From Streptomyces sp. 840.1 (GTDB lineage Bacteria; Actinomycetota; Actinomycetes; Streptomycetales; Streptomycetaceae), in NCBI RefSeq assembly GCF_003751445.1, contig NZ_RJUU01000003.1, positions 1,240,001 through 1,304,000 on the forward strand: a stretch of 64,000 bases of DNA, given 5' to 3'. The translations under genes and the position numbers were made by a program. Below the pieces are notes generated by a model. That model ran no database searches, had not been told where the DNA came from, and saw nothing but the letters and a program-made list of their open reading frames with translations. Of the stretch, positions 56,322 to 64,000 are shown one piece after another. Position 1 is the stretch's first letter. Every line of letters starts with the position of its first letter.

Positions 56322-59087
56322 TCAGGTGGTGTCGCTCATCGCTTCGCCGAGTTGGGTGCGTGAAGTGACCCCCAGCTTGGTGAACACCTTGCGCAGGTGC
56401 CATTCGACCGTGCGTGGGCTGATGAAGAGCTCGGCGCCGATCTCCGAGTTCGTCCAGGACTCGGCGGCCAGTCGGGCGATGTGGGCCTCCTGTGCGGTGA
56501 GGGCCTCGCGCGCGTCTTTCTCGCGGTTCCGCATGGACTCGCCGAGGGCGAGAAGTTCGCGACGCGCGCGCTCCGCGAATGCCTCGGCTCCGAAACCGTG
56601 CAGCATGTCGTAGGCCGTACGCAACTGTTCGCGCGCGTCAGCGCGCCGGTCCTCGCGGCTGAGCCACTCGCCGTACACCAGGTGGGTGCGGGCGAGATGA
56701 ACGGTCACCCGGCTGCGCCCGAGGTGTCCGAGTGCCTCCCGGTACAGCCGGTCGGCGGTCCGGCCGTCGCTGAGCAGGGCCCGAGACCTGGCCAGGACGC
56801 CGAGGGCCCATTCCGTGCCGCTCGCGACGGCCCGCTCCTCCAGCCGGACCAGCGCCGCCGCGGCGGCCTCCGGGGATCCGCCGCGGACTCCGGCCTCGAC
56901 GAGTTCCATGAGGGTGAACCCGATGACCGCCAAGTCGTCGTTCCGGCACCCCAGTTCGGCGCTGACGAGGGCTTCCTCGTACTGGCCGAGACCGTTGTGG
57001 AGTACCGCGAGCAGGTAGTGGGCCAGGCCGATCGCCCGGCCTTCACCCCGGGTGTTCACGTCCTGGATACCGCTCCGGATCAGCTCCGCCGCCCCGTCCT
57101 CGTTGCCGCGCCATACGGTGAGCAGCAGCGGGGCGTACCGCAGGGGCGAGTTGCCGGTCACCTCGGTGAGGTCGTCGGACTCGTTGATCAGCTCAGCGGC
57201 CCGGGCGAACTCTCCCGCGTGCACATGGACGGCCGCACGGTAGGAGAGGGCAAGCGGAAGGAAGTTGAGCGCGCCGCTCTCGCGGGCCGAGCGGACAGCC
57301 CGCGTGGTCAACGCGTGCCACGTCTCGTCGTCCCACAGTTCACCGGCCACGAGCCACGTCAACCACAGCCAGCGCAGGGTGTCCTCGTCATCGTGCTCGG
57401 CGGCCCGCCGGAAGGCCGACAGGGCCGCACGGAGCAGGTGACTGCCATCGACGTGGCTCTCGGTGAACCAGGCCGCCAGGCCGTCGAGCAGCAGGTCCGC
57501 CGGCCGGAGCGGCAGCGGACCGGGCGGTGCTGCGGCGGCGGCCTCGGCCACCTCGCGCACCCCGACGGGTCCTCCGAGGTGGCCGGCGAAGACCGCCGAT
57601 CCGAGTGCTTCCAGGTACGTTTCCCGCGCTTGGTCCTCGGCGACGGTCTCCATGCGGGCTGCGGCGTCGAGCAGCATCGACAGCGCCTCGCCGCCGCGCC
57701 GGCGCGCGAAGGCGATCTGGGCGCGCAGCCGTGCCAGCCGCGCCTGCTGGGCCTTGTCCAACGGCAGTGTCTGCGCCGCGGTGAGGAGTTCGAGCGCCAC
57801 CTCGTGGGCTCCGGCCTCGAAGGAGGCTTGTGCCGCCGCCGCGGCACGCGTTCCACGTCTGCCCGCGTCGGGCGTCAGTTCGCTCGCGCGTCTCAGGAAC
57901 GCGGCCGCCGCCGCGACGCCGCCACGGGCCTGTGCTCGGTCGGCCGAGCGCTCCAGGTCCTCGGCCACGGCCTCGTCGGGTTCGACAGCCGCGTGGGCAC
58001 GGTGCCAAGCGCGGCGGTCCGAGTCGACCCCGGGAGCCGTCGCCTCCGCTAGCGCGCGGTGCACGGTCCTGCGCTCCGCGGGCGGGGCCGCGCGATAGGC
58101 GGCTGAACGCACCAGTGGATGACGGAAGCGCACCCTCGCGCCGAACTCGATCAGCCCCGCCTCCTCTGCCGCCCCCTCCGCGTCCGCGCCTATCTCCAGC
58201 CGCTCCGCGGCCCGTCGCAGCAGGGGCACGTCCCCCACCGGTTCCGCGGCCGCCGTCAGGAGGAGGCGCTGAGCCCCGTACGGCAGTGCCTCGATTCGCC
58301 GTACGAAGCTGTGCTCGATCTGGCTCGTCAGCGGCCGCGCGTCCGGACGCCCGAACCCGCCGGCCAGGTCGGTGGTGGTCAGCCCCCGCGTCAGCTCCAG
58401 CAGGGCCAGGGGGTTGCCCCGGGTCTCGGCGACGATGCGCTCCCGGACGCGTTCGTCCAGCCGCCCAGGGACGACCGACTCCAGCAACTCCCGCGCGTCG
58501 TCGTCGCGCAACCCTGCGACCTCGACCTCCGACAGCGCGGCCCACGGGTCGTCGACAGCCCCGAAGGCCGGGTGACGCGCCGCGAAGACCAACGCCACGC
58601 TCTCCGCGAGGAATCGGCGGGCGACGAAGGCAAGGGCCTGCGCGGAGACCCGGTCGAGCCACTGCGCATCGTCCACCACGCACAGCAGCGGGCGTTCCTC
58701 GGCCGCCTCGGCCAGCAGGCTGAGTACGGCCAGCCCCACCAGGAACCGGTCCGGTGCACCGCCGTCGCGCAGACCGAACGCGGTGGCCAGGGCGACGTTC
58801 TGGGGGCCGGGGAGCCGGTCGATGTGGCCCAGCAGCGGCATGCACAGCTGGTGCAGCCCGGCGAAGGCGAGCTCCATCTCGGACTCGACACCCACGGCCC
58901 GGAGCACCTGGAAGCCCGGCGCGTTCTGTGACACGTATTCCACCAGGGCCGACTTGCCGACCCCGGGGTCACCTCGCAGGACCAGTACCCGGCTCTGGCC
59001 CCCACGGGCATCGGCGACCACGTGGTCCAGCACCTCGCACTCATGGCTTCTGCCCAGCAGCACGCGTTGAGGAGCGTTGCTCGACAT
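56322..59087 (-). CDS. LuxR-family ATP-binding regulator (LAL 4)
   Basis: This 921-residue LAL has Walker A GDPGVGKS (about residues 39-46), Walker B LCVVDDAQWLD, the long TPR-like middle and a C-terminal LuxR helix-turn-helix (LTAQEAHIARLAAESWTNSEIG, SPRTVEWHLRKVFTKLGV). Overall it is nearest to LAL 3 by eye. The ATG at 59087 is preceded only by a weak GGTGG. No ECF41-type promoter is visible. Its target is unknown; the adjacent truncated sigma gene is divergent. Confidence 0.88.
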   Translation of the reverse strand: MSSNAPQRVLLGRSHECEVLDHVVADARGGQSRVLVLRGDPGVGKSALVEYVSQNAPGFQVLRAVGVESEMELAFAGLHQLCMPLLGHIDRLPGPQNVALATAFGLRDGGAPDRFLVGLAVLSLLAEAAEERPLLCVVDDAQWLDRVSAQALAFVARRFLAESVALVFAARHPAFGAVDDPWAALSEVEVAGLRDDDARELLESVVPGRLDERVRERIVAETRGNPLALLELTRGLTTTDLAGGFGRPDARPLTSQIEHSFVRRIEALPYGAQRLLLTAAAEPVGDVPLLRRAAERLEIGADAEGAAEEAGLIEFGARVRFRHPLVRSAAYRAAPPAERRTVHRALAEATAPGVDSDRRAWHRAHAAVEPDEAVAEDLERSADRAQARGGVAAAAAFLRRASELTPDAGRRGTRAAAAAQASFEAGAHEVALELLTAAQTLPLDKAQQARLARLRAQIAFARRRGGEALSMLLDAAARMETVAEDQARETYLEALGSAVFAGHLGGPVGVREVAEAAAAAPPGPLPLRPADLLLDGLAAWFTESHVDGSHLLRAALSAFRRAAEHDDEDTLRWLWLTWLVAGELWDDETWHALTTRAVRSARESGALNFLPLALSYRAAVHVHAGEFARAAELINESDDLTEVTGNSPLRYAPLLLTVWRGNEDGAAELIRSGIQDVNTRGEGRAIGLAHYLLAVLHNGLGQYEEALVSAELGCRNDDLAVIGFTLMELVEAGVRGGSPEAAAAALVRLEERAVASGTEWALGVLARSRALLSDGRTADRLYREALGHLGRSRVTVHLARTHLVYGEWLSREDRRADAREQLRTAYDMLHGFGAEAFAERARRELLALGESMRNREKDAREALTAQEAHIARLAAESWTNSEIGAELFISPRTVEWHLRKVFTKLGVTSRTQLGEAMSDTT

Positions 59088-59447
59088 CTACCACCGCGCA
59101 GGTCAGAGGGCCAGACCCGGGTCGGCTGGGTCACCCCATCATGCCCCACCACCCACAACCGGACCAGTCACCTCGCAGGTGGGACCACGGGGTGGACGTC
59201 CCGAACGACAACGCTTCGTATTCACCTCGTCACCAAGGGTCGCCCCCCGGGGGTACCTGCCCCGGGGGCCAGGGGGTGGACCAGGCGTCATCAGGGGCGC
59301 CGTGGAGGGGGCCGGCGGGCGAACCTGGAGGCCATGACACCGACGGATGTCGCGAATGAACGAAGCCCGTCCTCGCCTGTGCACCCGACGTCCCCCCATG
59401 ACCGCGCCTCGCAGGCACCCACCCGCAAGATCGGAGACAACAGGCTC
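59088..59447. other. Gene-free region between LAL 4 and the truncated sigma factor
   Basis: I see no convincing gene, no ECF41-type promoter and no strong hairpin here, apart from a G/C-rich CCCCCGGGGG stretch near 59245. An upstream start for the sigma gene at 59335 is possible but unsupported. Confidence 0.35.
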
Positions 59448-60119
59448 ATGAATCCCGACCCGTCCCCGGGGGACGGCACTTTGGAGGAGGCCGTCTCCGT
59501 CTTCGTGGAGTTGCGGCCACGCCTTTTCGGTATCGCGTACCGCATGCTGGGCAGTCAGGCCGAAGCCGAGGACGTCGTCCAGGAGGTCTGGCTGCGCTGG
59601 CAGCGGACCGACCGGTCGGCGGTGGTGAGTCCCGCGGCGTTCCTGTCGAGCGCCACCACTCGCCTCGCCATCAACGTGACCCAGTCCGCCCGGGTCCGCC
59701 GCGAGACCTACATCGGGCCTTGGCTGCCCGAGCCCATCGACACCAGTCAGGACCCCGAGGCCGGCGCCCAGCGGGCCGAGGCGCTGGAACTCGCCCTGCT
59801 CCTCGTCCTGGAGAAGCTGGCTCCCACGGAGCGGGCCGCGTACGTCCTGCGGGAAGCCTTCGACTACGCGTACGCGGACATCGCCGAGATCCTGCACCTC
59901 AGCGTGGTCAACGTACGGAAGATCGTGAGCAGGGCGCGCAAACACCTTCTGTCGGAGCAGCGGGCGACCGTCGATGCCGGGGACCACCGGCGCCTGTTCA
60001 AGGCGTTCGTCACCGCGGCCCGGACGGGCGACATCACGTCGCTGGAAAAACTGTTCACTCCTCACACCGTCGTCCCGAAGCGCACGCTCAGGGGAGAGCG
60101 GTCGCCCGCCCCGCTGTGA
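59448..60119 (+). CDS. ECF41-type sigma factor truncated in its C-terminal domain
   Basis: This 223-residue protein is very similar to the intact factor at 44659 through sigma2 (RPRLFGIAYRMLGSQAEAEDVVQ region), WLPEP and sigma4 (LAPTERAAYVLREAFDYAYADIAEIL, VRKIVSRARKHL). The SnoaL-like domain breaks off after SLEKLFTP: the following residues (HTVVPKRTLRGERSPAPL) no longer match, and DGGG and NPDKL are absent. A deletion or frameshift therefore removed nearly the whole control domain. ATG at 59448 with GGAG 11 bases upstream. As it keeps both DNA-binding domains, it could still compete for the same promoters or act without control. Confidence 0.78.
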   Translation: MNPDPSPGDGTLEEAVSVFVELRPRLFGIAYRMLGSQAEAEDVVQEVWLRWQRTDRSAVVSPAAFLSSATTRLAINVTQSARVRRETYIGPWLPEPIDTSQDPEAGAQRAEALELALLLVLEKLAPTERAAYVLREAFDYAYADIAEILHLSVVNVRKIVSRARKHLLSEQRATVDAGDHRRLFKAFVTAARTGDITSLEKLFTPHTVVPKRTLRGERSPAPL

Positions 60120-60204
60120 TGCCACGACCGCGGCGGTCGAGCGGCTCGACCGGGCCGGCGTGAAAATCACCTGTGCCTGTTCGCACCTCCTCCACGGCGC
60201 GTCG

Positions 60205-62958
60205 TCACAGCTGCCGTCGTGAGGTGACCCCGAGCTTGCCGAAGATCTTCCGCAGGTGCCACTCGACGGTGCGTGGGCTGACGAACAACCGCGTTCCGAT
60301 CTCTGAGTTGGTCAGTCCTTCCTTCACCAGCCGGACGATCTGCCCCTCCTTGGGTGTCAGCTCGACCGCAGTGCTCTCGGCGACCCGTTGGACGGTCCCA
60401 CCGGCGGCGCGCTGCGCGAAGCCGCACATGTCCATGGCTTCGAACTCTTCTCGCGCGACGCGCAGTTGCCGCAGAGCCTGGTCGTGGCGGCCCTGGTCAC
60501 GCAGCCATTCTCCGTACACGAGGTGGGCGCGGGCCGACTCCCCGCGGACACGGGTGCGGCCGAGCGCCTCGATCGCCTCCAGGTAGTGCGCCTCGGCCTC
60601 CGCCTGCCCGGTCAGCAGCGCACGGGAACGGGCCTCGATGCCCTTGGCCCAGTCCGTGCCGCTCACCCGCGTCAGCTCGGTCAGCCGGTCCAGTGCGTCG
60701 GCCGCTTGTGCGGGGGTGCCGGCCCGGGCATGGGCCTCGATGTACTCGACAAGGGACCACACCGGGATGCCCATCTCCAGCTGGATGTACTCCCGGCTCG
60801 CCAGGTCGGCCGCCTCCGCCGCCTCCTGGTACCGTCCGAGGCCGTTGTAGAGCAGGGCCCGGGCCCACCTGCTGACCACCGGTCCCACACCCTCCCCACG
60901 GTGTTCCACGCCTTCGTCGGCCCGCCTGCTCAGGTCCAGGCACTCCCCCTCCCGGCCCCGCCAGGCGGCGACGAAGAGCGCGCCGTAGAGGGGTGCGGCC
61001 GTCCCCACCGCCTCCGCCACCGTCTGCACCTCCTCCGCAAGCGCCGCACCCTGCGTCAGCTCACCGTCGAGGACGTGCACCACGCAGCGCATGGTCAGGG
61101 CGAACGGCAGCGCGGTGGCCTGCCCGGCCTCCCGTGCCAGCCGGAGGTGGCGGCCGGCCAGTACGGACATCGTGTCGTGGTCCCAAAGACCCACGGCGGT
61201 CACGCAGATCAGCCACAGCCAGCGCAGCCCTTCCGCTGCGGAGAGGTCCGGCTCCCTGAAGGCACCGAGGGCCCGGCGCAGTTCCGGTACGGCGGCGGCA
61301 TGACCGTCGAGGATACGGACCGCCAGGCTGTCGAGCAGCAGATCGGTCGGGCGCGGGGGCTGCGGTGCCGGGAGCCCGCGGGCCGCCCTGGCCGCTTCGT
61401 ACTGCCCGTCGTCGTACGCCTGCGGTCCGGCGAAGATCGCCGCGTTCACGACCTCCAGGTACGTGTCGCGGGCCAGCGCGACATCATGGCCGGCAAGCCG
61501 GCGGGCGGCTTCCAGCAGGAGGCCGGGAGCCTCGCTGCCCCGGTTCGTGGTGAACGCGATCCGCGCCCGGACCAGGTCGACCTCGCCGCGCATGTGTTCG
61601 TCCACGAGGTCCGTCCCGGCCAGGGACAGCAGTTCCAGGGCGCGGTCGGGGGAGCCCGCCTCGTGGGTCGCGCGTGCGGCGGCCAGCGCGCGCTCCCGCC
61701 GTCGGCCGGGGTCGGGCGTGAGTTCGGCCGCGTGGGCCAGCAGCGCGGCGGCCGCCGCGGACCCGCCGCGTGTGTGGGCCCGCCCGGCGGAGCGTTCGAG
61801 TTCCGCTGCAATGGATTCGACGGGGCCGGTGGCGCCGTAGGCCGCGTGCCAGGCGCGCCGGTCGGGGTCGGCGGTCCGGTCCGTGACCTCGGCCAGCGTG
61901 CGGTGCATGCTCCGCCGTTCTTCGGGCGAGGCCGACCAGTAGACGGCGGAGCGCACCATGGGGTGAAAGAACCGGACCCGGTCCCCGACCGTGAGGAGCC
62001 CGGCGGCCACCGCGTCCGTGGCGACCTCGGGGTCGATCCGCAGCTCGCGCGCGGCGCGCCGGAGCAGTGCGGGTTCCCCCGTCGGGTCGACCGCAGCGGC
62101 AAGCAGGAACTCGCGGGTCGCCACCGGAAGTCCGGTGATCCTGTGGACATAGGTCTTCCGGATGCGTTCTCTGACGGGCCGCATGCTCGGAAGTCCGAAG
62201 CCACCGGTCAGTGCCGCCGGAGTCGATGCCTTCGACAGTTCCAGCAGTGCGAGCGGATTGCCTTGCGACTCGGCAAGGACGCGTCTGAGGACGCTCTCGT
62301 CCCACGGTCCCGGCAGTACGGACCGCAGCAGGGCGTCGGCCTCACGCTCGGGCAGACCCTTGATCAGCAGTTCCGGTAGACCTGCCGGTTCCGGAACGCC
62401 CGGCGTCTCTTCGTCCGATGTCCGAGTCGCGAAGATGACGGTCACGGACTCCGCCTGCAGGCGCCGCGCCGTGAACGCCAACGCCTGCATGGACGCGCGG
62501 TCCAGCCACTGGGCGTCGTCCACGACGCAGAGGAGGGGGCGGTCGCGGGCCACCTCCGACAGCAGCCCGAGGACGCCGAGGGCGACGAGGAAGGCGTCGG
62601 GGGCCCGGTCCGAGCCCATCCCCAGAGCGCCGCCGACGGCATCGCGCTGCACTGCGGGAAGCCGATCGAGACGGTCCGTCATGGAGGCGCACAACTGGTA
62701 CAGGCCCGCGTAAGGCAGCTCCATCTCCGACTGCACACCGGCGACGCGGGCGACCTGGAACCCCTCGGCCCTGGTCGTCACGTACTCCAACAGCCTGCTC
62801 TTTCCCACCCCTGGCTCACCCCGCAGCACCAGCACCCGGCTGTCACCACCGCGCACAGCATCGAGCAGGCCGTCCAGCAGGTCGCACTCGCGGTTGCGTC
62901 CCAGGACCGGCACGTGCTCGGAGGGGAACCCTTCCATCCGCTGAGACAGGTTGAACAC
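60205..62958 (-). CDS. LuxR-family ATP-binding regulator (LAL 5)
   Basis: This 917-residue LAL has Walker A GEPGVGKS near residue 44, Walker B LCVVDDAQWLD and a C-terminal LuxR helix-turn-helix (LTPKEGQIVRLVKEGLTNSEIG, SPRTVEWHLRKIFGKLGV). I chose the GTG at 62958 because GGAGGT lies 6 bases upstream; the ATG seven codons later is the alternative, and the frame up to 63231 has no homology-like sequence. It converges on the truncated sigma gene. No ECF41-type promoter was seen upstream. Confidence 0.87.
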   Translation of the reverse strand: MFNLSQRMEGFPSEHVPVLGRNRECDLLDGLLDAVRGGDSRVLVLRGEPGVGKSRLLEYVTTRAEGFQVARVAGVQSEMELPYAGLYQLCASMTDRLDRLPAVQRDAVGGALGMGSDRAPDAFLVALGVLGLLSEVARDRPLLCVVDDAQWLDRASMQALAFTARRLQAESVTVIFATRTSDEETPGVPEPAGLPELLIKGLPEREADALLRSVLPGPWDESVLRRVLAESQGNPLALLELSKASTPAALTGGFGLPSMRPVRERIRKTYVHRITGLPVATREFLLAAAVDPTGEPALLRRAARELRIDPEVATDAVAAGLLTVGDRVRFFHPMVRSAVYWSASPEERRSMHRTLAEVTDRTADPDRRAWHAAYGATGPVESIAAELERSAGRAHTRGGSAAAAALLAHAAELTPDPGRRRERALAAARATHEAGSPDRALELLSLAGTDLVDEHMRGEVDLVRARIAFTTNRGSEAPGLLLEAARRLAGHDVALARDTYLEVVNAAIFAGPQAYDDGQYEAARAARGLPAPQPPRPTDLLLDSLAVRILDGHAAAVPELRRALGAFREPDLSAAEGLRWLWLICVTAVGLWDHDTMSVLAGRHLRLAREAGQATALPFALTMRCVVHVLDGELTQGAALAEEVQTVAEAVGTAAPLYGALFVAAWRGREGECLDLSRRADEGVEHRGEGVGPVVSRWARALLYNGLGRYQEAAEAADLASREYIQLEMGIPVWSLVEYIEAHARAGTPAQAADALDRLTELTRVSGTDWAKGIEARSRALLTGQAEAEAHYLEAIEALGRTRVRGESARAHLVYGEWLRDQGRHDQALRQLRVAREEFEAMDMCGFAQRAAGGTVQRVAESTAVELTPKEGQIVRLVKEGLTNSEIGTRLFVSPRTVEWHLRKIFGKLGVTSRRQL

Positions 62959-63444
62959 CCATCCACCTCCGTCGTGAACCAAGTCGTTCTCCGATGACGC
63001 ATACACCGGCCTCCTTGTATCGTGCCACCGTCTCCGAGATCGACGGGGCAGCTGACGGCACACCGAGTGGTAGTGGGAGCCCCGCGCGGCGGCAAGCGGC
63101 ATCCGCCGAAGAAGGGACGGTGGAGCCAGATCCGGAATGGCCACCCGTCGGCGCACGTACTCCGGCCCACCCTGGACGCTGAGCGGCACAGAGTGGTGAC
63201 GGAGGCGTCGAAGAGGCGCACGTCGCAGCACCGGCCGTCGTCCGCGCCGACACCGGCGACGACCGCATCACCGTGACCAGAGGCGCGGCCGTAGTTCTGT
63301 CGCTGCCGAGTGGGTTCTGGTACAGATCTGGGGGGGGTGGTCACGGCGGACGATGCCGCTGTTCGAATCGAGGTAGGGCGCGGACAATGAGCCGTTTCCA
63401 ACCTGACGGGTGGTTGGACGGGCGACCCCGGCAGCGGGCGTGAA
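62959..63444. other. 486-base region with no recognised gene
   Basis: No frame here carries a family I recognise. A short stretch near 63250-63330 reads like a fragment of a larger protein (ITVTRGAAVVLSLPSGFWYR), which I cannot assign. The left end of the IS element that follows should lie near 63420, but its terminal repeat cannot be fixed without the right end. Confidence 0.3.
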
Positions 63445-63500
63445 GAAAGCTCCTGGTAGACGGGTTCACGACCAAGATCACCAGTCCGCCAGGAGCTTTC
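63445..63500 (+). promoter_or_regulatory. Hairpin that can hide the transposase ribosome-binding site
   Basis: GAAAGCTCCTGG (63445-63456) pairs exactly with CCAGGAGCTTTC (63489-63500). The right arm contains the AGGAG ribosome-binding site of the GTG at 63503. A transcript entering from outside the element would fold and block translation. Confidence 0.55.
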
Positions 63501-63502
63501 GC

Positions 63503-64000
63503 GTGCTTGTCTACCCGTCCGGTATCGATCTGTCCAGCCGCGCCCTGCAACACCTCTCCAGCCTCCTCGCAGGTCACCGCCGTCGGATCGGCTCCCGATG
63601 GCGTCGCCTGAACTGCGGCCGGCAGGCCCTGCTCGTCCTGGCCCACCTGCGCTGCGGCGACACCTACGCCCGCCTCGCAGCAGGTTTCCGCGTCGGGATC
63701 GCGACGGTCTACCGATACATACGCGAGGCCGTCGACCTCCTGGCCGCTCTGGCGCCCACGCTGGAACAGGCAATGACGGCCGTGCGGAAGAAGGCGTACG
63801 TGATCCTCGACGGCACCGTGCTGCCGATCGACCGCATCGCCGCCGACAGGCCGTACTACTCGGGGAAGAAGAAGCACCACGGGATGAACGTGCAGGTCCT
63901 CGCAGATCCAGCCGGCCGCCTGATCTGGGCCTCGGACGCGCTGCCCGGAGCCGTGCACGATCTGACCGCGGCCCGGACCCACGGCATTCCCGCCGCTCTC
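63503..64000 (+). CDS. IS5-family (DDE_Tnp_4-like) transposase, cut by the window end
   Basis: The first 166 codons of a transposase are present. An N-terminal helix-turn-helix domain (RQALLVLAHLRCGDTYARLA, then VGIATVYRYIREAVDLL) is followed by the start of the DDE nuclease: ILDGTVLPIDRI with the first Asp, then KKKHHGMNVQVLADPAGRL and ALPGAVHDLTAAR with the second. This is the pattern of the ISL2-like branch of IS5. The GTG at 63503 has AGGAG 7 bases upstream inside a hairpin arm. The frame is open to the end of the window. Confidence 0.8.
   Translation, partial: MLVYPSGIDLSSRALQHLSSLLAGHRRRIGSRWRRLNCGRQALLVLAHLRCGDTYARLAAGFRVGIATVYRYIREAVDLLAALAPTLEQAMTAVRKKAYVILDGTVLPIDRIAADRPYYSGKKKHHGMNVQVLADPAGRLIWASDALPGAVHDLTAARTHGIPAAL

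Noticed and set aside
1..64000. A large biosynthetic gene cluster suggested by the many LAL regulators
   Set aside because: No PKS, NRPS, terpene or other core biosynthetic genes are present; the gene set is redox and detoxification enzymes.
1..64000. CRISPR arrays, tRNA or rRNA genes, attachment sites
   Set aside because: No regularly spaced repeats, cloverleaf-like sequences or integrase genes were seen.

Overview
The window looks like a chromosomal accessory region of a Streptomyces or close relative. Base composition is very GC-rich with strong G/C at third codon positions, GTG and TTG starts are common, and the gene content is typical of that group: a WhiB-like protein, a DUF3099 protein, a homodimeric AceE, OsmC/Ohr proteins and large LuxR-family ATP-binding regulators (LAL). 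No rRNA, tRNA, CRISPR array or replication origin was seen.

Layout. 0-14.5 kb: an MTHFR-like enzyme, an SDR, alpha/beta hydrolases, a DUF427 protein, an MFS exporter, cupins, an adenylation/aldehyde-dehydrogenase pair, a universal stress protein and a DUF5134 membrane protein. 14.5-24.2 kb: a central-metabolism and respiratory block (pyruvate dehydrogenase E1, a two-lipoyl E2, an orphan cytochrome b, an orphan fumarate reductase/succinate dehydrogenase-type flavoprotein, an NmrA-like SDR). 24.3-36.7 kb: an exporter-like membrane protein with its TetR, a MarR, three LAL regulators, an OsmC protein. 36.8-42.3 kb: cupin, YceI and WhiB genes, then a secreted cupin gene split by two insertion sequences inserted side by side at CTAG. 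42.3-51.7 kb: flavohaemoglobin, SDRs, an ECF41-type sigma factor, Ohr, a sigma-like protein without a visible sigma4 domain, NDH-2, a TetR/SDR pair, an AhpD-like protein. 51.9-64 kb: a PP2C phosphatase, a secreted hydrolase, a methyltransferase, a decayed ferredoxin reductase, a coiled-coil/winged-helix operon, two more LALs, a C-terminally truncated ECF41 factor, and the start of another IS.

The main observation is one promoter word repeated across the region: TGTCACA, exactly 15 bases, CGGTC. I read 16 exact copies (8 per strand) and 8 one-mismatch copies. Nearly all lie in intergenic DNA and point at a gene start, usually 30-110 bases away. The word resembles the promoter I recall for ECF41 sigma factors (TGTCACA / CGTC), and the window carries one intact ECF41-type factor with the WLPEP, DGGG and NPDKL motifs plus two altered paralogues. 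Putative targets include flavohaemoglobin, Ohr, OsmC, AhpD-like protein, NDH-2, cytochrome b, the orphan flavoprotein, WhiB, cupins, an MFS exporter, NmrA-like SDRs, one LAL regulator and one of the sigma-like proteins. I infer a locally clustered ECF41 regulon for redox, nitrosative or electrophile stress and respiratory remodelling, shaped by duplication (paired small membrane proteins, paired hydrolases, three NmrA-like loci, five LALs) and by decay (two pseudogenes that keep their promoters).

Everything here comes from reading the sequence. Family names are recognition by motif; no search was run.
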